NCBI GenBank assembly: GCA_964472315.1
Contig: CAYYJS010000008.1
Location: 1-64,000 of the forward strand
Origin: CAYYJS01 sp964472315
GTDB lineage: Bacteria > Verrucomicrobiota > Kiritimatiellia > UBA8416
Direction: 5' to 3'
Length of the DNA: 64,000 bases
Shown here: positions 58,790-64,000 of the stretch, one piece after another
Numbering within the stretch: the first letter of the stretch is position 1
Layout of the letters: each line of letters starts with the position of its first letter
Notes under the pieces: model-generated
The model's input: only the letters and a program-made list of their open reading frames with translations
Database searches by the model: none
What the model was told of the DNA's origin: nothing
Position numbers and translations under genes: made by a program

Positions 58790-60148
58790 TCACTCTTCTT
58801 TGTCGGGATCGATCTCGCGCAAGGCGCGCCGCGTGCGGATGTCCTGGCGGGGGATGGTTTTCATGATCCCCGGCATCAGTTCGAGCCGCACATTGCCGGT
58901 GGCGTCGATTTCGATGAGCACACCCCGGTAGACTTCGCTCGTCGTGATCACTTCGCAATTCGGGATAAAGCGGCGTGCGAGACGGAAGTGCTTGACGATG
59001 GTCTGGTCGCGGAGGATGTCGACGTTCTCGGCGACCTCGTGAAAGCCGGGCTTGGTCAGACGCACCTCGCGCGTGCCGCTCGGGATGGTATCGATTCGGA
59101 GCGCTTCGGACGAAACCCGGTCGGTTTGTCCTTCCTTGATGGGGGTGGCGCCGGACTCCTTGCCGTCGATGAAAACCTTGACGTCGGCGGGTTCCGTCGT
59201 GATTTCGATGGCACCCGAGTTGGACTGGAGGCGGAACTCCTCCACGACGCTGGATGCCCGTCCGATCGCGACCGTGCGAAGCAGGAGGTCGTGCGCCGGC
59301 AACTCGGCACGGACGCGGTACTCGCCGGGCAGCAGACCGTCCAGTCGCACCGGCGCGTCCCCGCGAAACTGGTTATCCACGTAGATCCGGGCGCCGGCGG
59401 GAATGCTGACGATCTGGAGCGACGAGGGAATGGGTTTGAGGGTGGCGGTGATCGTCTGGTTCTCGCCCGCGGCCAGCCGGAGGGTATCGCGATAGGGCTC
59501 GAACCCGTTGAGTTCGAGTTGGATGGTCGACTCCCCGGTCGGGAGACGGTCGATGTCGACGGGGGTGGTGCCGCGCATCACGCCATTGACCTGCAACGCG
59601 GCGCCTGCGGGGTCCGACTCGACACGAAGCACCGCGAAATCCGGCGTCAGTTGGTGAATCTCGTGCCGCGGTGTGGCGTCGAGGATCGGCAGTTCCACTT
59701 CCTTCGCGATGTAACCGGGCTTGCCGAGCCGCATCCGGTGCTGCCCGATGGCGAGGTCGGTGACGAGCAGGGGCGTCTGGCCGCGATCGACCCCGTCGAC
59801 TTGCACGTCGCTGCCCGTTGGCTCGGAATGGATGATGACCAGCCCGAGGATGGGGTCCAGTCGGAACTCCTCGGCCGTGCGCGCCCCCGCGGTTAGCGTC
59901 ACCGTGCGGCGGCTGGTGCGGTGATCGCGCTTGGTCAGTACAAGCAGGTGCTTGCCGGGGGCGGCATCCTGGATCGTCACCGGTGTCGTGCCGCGCGGAC
60001 GTCCGTCAAACTCCACGGCTGCTCCATCCGGCTGGGAGGTGATATGTACCTGACACGGCAGGGCGTCGGTTTGAGCGCGTGCGCTTTGCATGGCTAGACA
60101 TGCCACCACCAGGGCCAATCCTGTCGAACGTGCAGCTCGTTCCGTCAT
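58790..60148 (-). CDS. Exported PEGA-repeat protein
   Basis: This 452-residue protein has a signal peptide (RSTGLALVVACLAMQSARAQ) and about five PEGA domains (about residues 30-90, 100-155, 170-225, 240-290, 305-370). Each PEGA is a beta-rich repeat with the pattern P-x-G-A-x-V-x-x-D-G-x-x-x-G-x-T-P. A C-terminal tail (about 400-452) resembles a small beta domain and ends in charged residues. PEGA repeats are common in secreted cell-envelope proteins, but their ligand is not known. The ATG (60148) shares one base with the upstream stop (TAATG), so it is coupled to the FHA gene. Confidence 0.85.
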   Translation of the reverse strand: MTERAARSTGLALVVACLAMQSARAQTDALPCQVHITSQPDGAAVEFDGRPRGTTPVTIQDAAPGKHLLVLTKRDHRTSRRTVTLTAGARTAEEFRLDPILGLVIIHSEPTGSDVQVDGVDRGQTPLLVTDLAIGQHRMRLGKPGYIAKEVELPILDATPRHEIHQLTPDFAVLRVESDPAGAALQVNGVMRGTTPVDIDRLPTGESTIQLELNGFEPYRDTLRLAAGENQTITATLKPIPSSLQIVSIPAGARIYVDNQFRGDAPVRLDGLLPGEYRVRAELPAHDLLLRTVAIGRASSVVEEFRLQSNSGAIEITTEPADVKVFIDGKESGATPIKEGQTDRVSSEALRIDTIPSGTREVRLTKPGFHEVAENVDILRDQTIVKHFRLARRFIPNCEVITTSEVYRGVLIEIDATGNVRLELMPGIMKTIPRQDIRTRRALREIDPDKEE

Positions 60149-61425
60149 TATCGCGGCTCCAGTCGTGCCTGTACTTCGAGCAATTTCGAGCGTGCCTTCT
60201 TGTTGCGATCGTCGGCCCGGTCGGGGATGAGCTCGCAGAGAACACGCAATTCTGTGGCCGCCGTTTCCCATTCGCTCAGTTTCATGGCCCGTTCCGCGCG
60301 GAAATTCTGATCGTTGTAACGCCGGCCGAGTTCTTCCTCGCAGACCGTGCGTGTGGTATGGATATCGGCGAAGAAATCGGGTTTGGGATTGACCGTTTCC
60401 AGGTACCAGTCCGCCTCCACGAGGGCGGCGATCGCTTTGGCCAGATTGCCGTATTCGACCTGGCGTTCGTCATACAGCTTCTTGCCGAGAAGGTAGGCTT
60501 CCTCCGCCATGCCCGTCAGTTTCTCCGCCGAGAACTGAATCGCCCAGAGGCCGAGCTCGACCTTGCCGAATTCCTCCAAGCGTTCGCGGACCGTCTTGAA
60601 TGCGTCCGGCTCCATGCGGTTCACGACCAGCGAGCGGTGGGTATCCCTGCCGATGGTGACGGAGAGGTCGAACCGCTCCAGCGCACCCGGCAGGACGCCG
60701 CGGTAGTGCTCGTCGAGATCGAAAAACGTCGATTCCCGGACAGCGCGGGCCAGACCGTCGAGCAGTTTCTTCTCGACCGGCTTCTCCTTGCGTACGCTTC
60801 GTTTGTTCTCCAAGTCATCGATCTGGATGGCCAGTTTGCCGTCCGGCGTGATCTGGAGCCGGTAGCTGAAGATGTTCCGCGGGGTGGCTTCGACTTTCTC
60901 GTAGTCCACGGCGAGCGTGAGGTCGGCGATCGGGGCCGCCGCGGGAGGCGGGGCGGGGCGGGGCCGGCTATGAGCGTGCCGGATGCCCCAGATGGCCGTG
61001 GTGGCGACGGCAGCCAGGCCGGCCGTGAGCAACAGCGGGCCGACACCCAGCCGTCGCCGACGGGCGACGGGCGAGTCGGAGGGTCTGAGGCCAAGGTCGA
61101 CGAGCGGCGACGCCGGTTCTCCGCGTTCGTCGTCCAGAACGCGCATGACCGTCTGCCCGACCGTGATTTCGCTGTTCTTCTGAAGCGGCGTTTCGGCGAT
61201 CGAAATGCCGTCGACGAGCGTCTCGTTGGCGCTGCCGAGATCGGCAATCCAGAGCCCGTCGCCTGTCTTGAAGAAGATGCGGCAGTGGTGTCTTGAAAGC
61301 AGGGGATCGGCAACGACGATATCGTTCGCCGACGATCGTCCGAGGCGGGCGCCGTCGGGTGGGATGGTGAGTAGTCTCCCAGCCTCCTCTCCCTTCTCGA
61401 TCACCAGATGGACGCGTGTACTCAT
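60148..61425 (-). CDS. FHA-domain transmembrane protein
   Basis: The 425-residue protein has an N-terminal FHA phosphothreonine-binding domain (about residues 5-97) with LGRSSANDIVVADPLLSRHHC and DLGSANETLVDG. A single transmembrane helix follows (LGVGPLLLTAGLAAVATTAIWG). A periplasmic helical domain of about 260 residues shows no family I can name. The topology suggests a receptor that binds phosphorylated proteins inside and contacts the envelope outside. It is the first gene of an FHA-PEGA pair with its own promoter. The FHA could pair with a Ser/Thr kinase elsewhere. Confidence 0.83.
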   Translation of the reverse strand: MSTRVHLVIEKGEEAGRLLTIPPDGARLGRSSANDIVVADPLLSRHHCRIFFKTGDGLWIADLGSANETLVDGISIAETPLQKNSEITVGQTVMRVLDDERGEPASPLVDLGLRPSDSPVARRRRLGVGPLLLTAGLAAVATTAIWGIRHAHSRPRPAPPPAAAPIADLTLAVDYEKVEATPRNIFSYRLQITPDGKLAIQIDDLENKRSVRKEKPVEKKLLDGLARAVRESTFFDLDEHYRGVLPGALERFDLSVTIGRDTHRSLVVNRMEPDAFKTVRERLEEFGKVELGLWAIQFSAEKLTGMAEEAYLLGKKLYDERQVEYGNLAKAIAALVEADWYLETVNPKPDFFADIHTTRTVCEEELGRRYNDQNFRAERAMKLSEWETAATELRVLCELIPDRADDRNKKARSKLLEVQARLEPR

Positions 61426-61451
61426 GATTTGGTTACGGAAATATGAGTGGG

Positions 61452-61480
61452 ATAGTAGCAGACGCGCGAACCCGCGGCAA
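61452..61480 (-). promoter_or_regulatory. Sigma-70 promoter of the FHA-PEGA operon
   Basis: On the minus strand TTGCCG, a 17-base spacer and TACTAT. Transcription would start near 61445, about 20 bases before the FHA start at 61425. The -35 is identical to those of oadGAB and the 44.4-kb lipoprotein. Confidence 0.68.
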
Positions 61481-61494
61481 GAGGGCCGATCGGT

Positions 61495-63045
61495 TTAACG
61501 GTACCGCTTCCGATCGATACCGAGGTGCTTGATCCGGTAGTTCAGGATGCGTTGGGTCGTGTGCAAGTGGCGCGCGGCCGCCGCCCCGTTGCCGCGATGC
61601 CGTTTCAGCGCGTCGATGATCAACTCCTGTTCGTAGGTGTTAACCATGTCGCGCAGGCTGGCGCCTTCCTCCGGCAGGATCGCGGTTCGTGTGTTCTCGC
61701 TGGTTTGCAGCGATGGCGGCAGACTGTAGCCATGGATGACGGAATCGGTACTGGTCAGAACCGAACGCTCGATGCAGTTCTCGAGTTCACGCACGTTGCC
61801 CGGCCAGTGATAGACCATCATCATGTTGATGGCGGCCGTCGATATCCGCTTGATCTGTTTGCCGTACATGTCGTTGTACTTCTGCACGAAATGGTCGGCC
61901 AGCAGCATGATATCGCTCCGGCGTTCCCGCAACGGCGGCAGCAGGATGGGGAACACGTTCAGGCGGTAATACAGATCCTCGCGGAAGCGGCCCCGGGTCA
62001 TCGCTTCCTCCAGGTTCACGCTTGTCGCCGCGATGACGCGGACGTTGACCTGGATCGTGCGCGCGCCGCCGACACGCTCGAAGTTGCGCTCCTGCAGCAC
62101 CCGGAGCAACCGAACCTGCACGGCCGGCGCGATATCGCCGATCTCGTCCAGGAAGAGCGTGCCGCCGTTGGCCAGCTCGAAGCGGCCTTGACGCTGCTGC
62201 ATGGCCCCCGTAAAGGCGCCTTTCTCGTGACCGAAAAGCTCGCTTTCGATCAGGTTCTCCGGCAGTGCCGCGCAGTTGACCGAGATGAAGGCGTTGCCGC
62301 GGCGCGGACTGCTGAAGTGAATGGCCCGCGCCACCAACTCCTTGCCGGTGCCGGATTCCCCGCGGATCAGCACCGTCGCCGAACTCTCCGCCACCTGCGC
62401 CATCTGATCGTAGACCTGCCGGATGCTGCTGCAGTTGCCCACGATATTCGAGGGCCGGTAGCGGTTGTCCAACTGCTCGCGCAATTGCCGGTTTTCCGCG
62501 AGCAGACTCTCGCGTTCATCGATTTCCTCACGCATCCGCGAGACCATCTCCGCGAGCAGGTCGGCCACAAGCTGGAGGAAGCGCAGGTCCTGCCGCAACT
62601 CGCTGTCCGCGGCGGGCGGGCGATCGATGCTGATCGTGCCGATGACCGTGCTGCGGTGCACGATGGGAACGCAGATGAACGCCAGTTTCCGCTCGCGGCG
62701 GCTGCGGGTGCGATCGAGAAACTGCGGATCCTGCGAGACGTCCGGAATCATCGCCGGCTTCCCCGTCTGAGCCACGGTCCCCGTGACGCCTTCCCCGAGG
62801 CGATACCGACCGCGACGGTGTTCGCTCTCGGAGAGCCCGCGCGAGGCTTGGATGGCGAACACATCGGAGTCCGGATGGCGCAGCGTCAAGGTGCCCCGTG
62901 ACAGACCCATCTGGTTGTCCATGATGTCGAGTACTTCGTCGAACAACGCACGGATATCGTGCTGATGGGTCATCGCCTGCGAAATGCGGTAAAGAACCTG
63001 CAACTCCTGCTGGGCACGGGGTTCCGGCCTTGGTTCGTCAGACAT
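61495..63045 (-). CDS. GAF-domain sigma-54-dependent transcriptional activator (NifA/NorR-like)
   Basis: The 516-residue enhancer-binding protein has three parts. A GAF sensor (about residues 10-165) could bind a small ligand or a redox signal. A AAA+ domain (about 200-430) has Walker A GESGTGKE, the sigma-54-contacting loop GAFTGA and Walker B GGTLFLDEIGD. A Fis-type HTH (about 470-516) reads HRGNGAAAARHLHTTQRILNYRIKHLG. It lacks a response-regulator receiver domain, so the GAF part or the AAA+ state controls it. The start at 63045 follows GAGGGA. It is transcribed away from the porin gene, whose sigma-54 promoter lies in the gap, so the porin is a likely target. Confidence 0.93.
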   Translation of the reverse strand: MSDEPRPEPRAQQELQVLYRISQAMTHQHDIRALFDEVLDIMDNQMGLSRGTLTLRHPDSDVFAIQASRGLSESEHRRGRYRLGEGVTGTVAQTGKPAMIPDVSQDPQFLDRTRSRRERKLAFICVPIVHRSTVIGTISIDRPPAADSELRQDLRFLQLVADLLAEMVSRMREEIDERESLLAENRQLREQLDNRYRPSNIVGNCSSIRQVYDQMAQVAESSATVLIRGESGTGKELVARAIHFSSPRRGNAFISVNCAALPENLIESELFGHEKGAFTGAMQQRQGRFELANGGTLFLDEIGDIAPAVQVRLLRVLQERNFERVGGARTIQVNVRVIAATSVNLEEAMTRGRFREDLYYRLNVFPILLPPLRERRSDIMLLADHFVQKYNDMYGKQIKRISTAAINMMMVYHWPGNVRELENCIERSVLTSTDSVIHGYSLPPSLQTSENTRTAILPEEGASLRDMVNTYEQELIIDALKRHRGNGAAAARHLHTTQRILNYRIKHLGIDRKRYR

Positions 63046-63223
63046 GGACGTAATCCCTCGCTTTCTGAAAACACATTTGTGCATTTCATTCATGACGTCA
63101 ACAATTATGTCGCGTACTATGTCGTAGAAGGTGCTGCGTAGATCGTCCACATTCGCAAAAATACGCTCGTAAGCAGCTATGGATAAGCTATTTGCACGAC
63201 ATGTGGCTCGGACTTGATGGGTT

Positions 63224-63238
63224 TGGCACGCCTGCTGC
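63224..63238 (+). promoter_or_regulatory. Sigma-54 type promoter of the TorF-like porin
   Basis: TGGCACG-CCTG-CTGC is a near-perfect -24/-12 element. Transcription would start near 63250, giving a leader of 70 bases. It lies 180 bases from the start of the divergent sigma-54 activator gene. Confidence 0.6.
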
Positions 63239-63319
63239 GCAGAGTCCCGTGAAGAACGTACCGGACTAAGCCAGGTGCGGATTGTTGCCGAAAGGATGGA
63301 GTGGAAAGGGAGGATCGCG

Positions 63320-64000
63320 ATGAAACGGACGATGGCAGGCATGATGATGGCGGGCATGGTGATGGCAGGCGGGCAGTCTATGGCGGAGGGTAGTGCGGGG
63401 GTGGATGTGGCGACTGCGTACGTGTTTCGCGGCGCGACGTTCAACGATGGGTTGGTGGTGCAGCCCGGTGCGAAGGTGGTCAACCATGGGGTGACTCTGG
63501 GCGCGTGGGGCAATCTGGATATCGACGACTACCAGGGCGCCGTCGCGGACAACCAGTTCTCGGAGGTCGACCTCTACGGCAGCTATGCGCTTCCGATCGA
63601 TGCCGTCGCGCTGAGCGTGGGCTACACGGAGTACACGTACCCTGGCGCCGAGGGCGAGGCCGACCGTGAGGTGTCGGTCAGCCTGGGGTTCAGCGTGCCG
63701 ACCGCGCCGTCGCTGGCGCTGTATTACGGGGTTGACGGCGGTATCGACAAGGCGCTGTACGTCGAAGGCGCGCTAAGTCATTCCCTGGCGTTGGCCGGCG
63801 GGGTTTCGCTCACCCTCGGGGCCGCGGTTGGCTATGTCGAACCGGACGAGGGCGAAGGTGGCTTTTCGCACTACACCGCGTCCGCCGGACTCGGCTACGC
63901 ATGCCTCAGCGCGAAGCTCATGTATGTGGGCCAGCTCGATGAGGACGTGCTGCCGGATGGCGTCGGCGCGTACGATGTAGACGTGCTCGCCGTGTTCGGT
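63320..64000 (+). CDS. TorF-family putative porin, 3' end beyond the window
   Basis: 227 codons are visible with no stop. A signal peptide rich in Met/Ala/Gly (residues 1-21) is followed by the family opening VDVATAYVFRGATFNDGLVVQPG. Next comes LGAWGNLDIDDYQGAVADNQFSEVDLY, then a regular run of alternating-residue strands, as expected of an outer-membrane beta barrel. TorF-type (Gcw_chp) porins are common in PVC bacteria and proteobacteria; their substrates are largely unknown. The start follows GGGAGG. The sigma-54 promoter upstream and the divergent activator suggest inducible expression. Confidence 0.82.
   Translation, partial: MKRTMAGMMMAGMVMAGGQSMAEGSAGVDVATAYVFRGATFNDGLVVQPGAKVVNHGVTLGAWGNLDIDDYQGAVADNQFSEVDLYGSYALPIDAVALSVGYTEYTYPGAEGEADREVSVSLGFSVPTAPSLALYYGVDGGIDKALYVEGALSHSLALAGGVSLTLGAAVGYVEPDEGEGGFSHYTASAGLGYACLSAKLMYVGQLDEDVLPDGVGAYDVDVLAVFG

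Overview
The window is gene-dense, GC-rich bacterial chromosome from a Gram-negative organism. An Lnt-type apolipoprotein N-acyltransferase, lipoproteins and a TorF-type porin all point to an outer membrane. Several features resemble what is common in the PVC superphylum (Verrucomicrobiota/Kiritimatiellota/Lentisphaerota): very large secreted proteins built from LamG-like and Asp-rich thrombospondin-3-type repeats, a secreted FGE-like protein, the TorF porin, a sodium-pump decarboxylase and an RAYT remnant with REP-like palindromes. This placement is inference; no rRNA or marker phylogeny is available here.

Layout. 1-1.6 kb: a HicBA toxin-antitoxin pair cut by the left edge, then a broken REP-associated transposase and palindromic non-coding DNA. 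1.6-6 kb: an exported lipoprotein and a heterodimeric ABC exporter whose two ATP sites are asymmetric. 6-11 kb: dnaK, groES-groEL, rpoZ-smpB. 11-11.65 kb: no protein gene, but a strong candidate small RNA behind a sigma-54 promoter. 11.7-17 kb (minus strand): oadGAB, the sodium-translocating decarboxylase, and a NicO-type metal transporter. 17-21.7 kb (minus): a 1534-residue secreted FGE-domain protein. 22-44.3 kb: a three-gene cluster, preceded by a sigma-54 promoter, of two membrane-anchored coiled-coil proteins and one 6884-residue secreted protein that takes up almost a third of the window. It carries an M6-like metalloprotease motif, a C-type lectin domain, a VWA domain, about ten LamG-like domains, about eleven Asp-rich repeat blocks and a complete subtilisin domain. 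44.4-46.4 kb: a lipoprotein and a LysM-L,D-transpeptidase. 46.5-50 kb: aspS, convergent with HU-hisS. 50.3-58.8 kb: a tightly packed operon secA-lnt-prfB-yicC-gmk-coaC-lapA-like-DUF192, with prfB decoded through a programmed +1 frameshift. 58.8-63 kb (minus): PEGA and FHA proteins and a GAF-type sigma-54 activator. 63.3 kb to the right edge: a TorF-like porin behind its own sigma-54 promoter.

The most striking unifying signal is regulatory. Four intergenic sites match the sigma-54 (RpoN) -24/-12 consensus TGGCAYG-N4-nTGC closely. They lie in front of dnaK, the candidate small RNA, the giant-protein cluster and the porin. The porin site is in the divergent gap beside a GAFTGA-containing enhancer-binding protein. 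Several housekeeping or sigma-70-like promoters share a -35 box of TTGCCG with a 17-bp spacer. Together they suggest a sigma-54 regulon linking a giant surface protease/adhesin, an outer-membrane porin, a chaperone and a structured small RNA.
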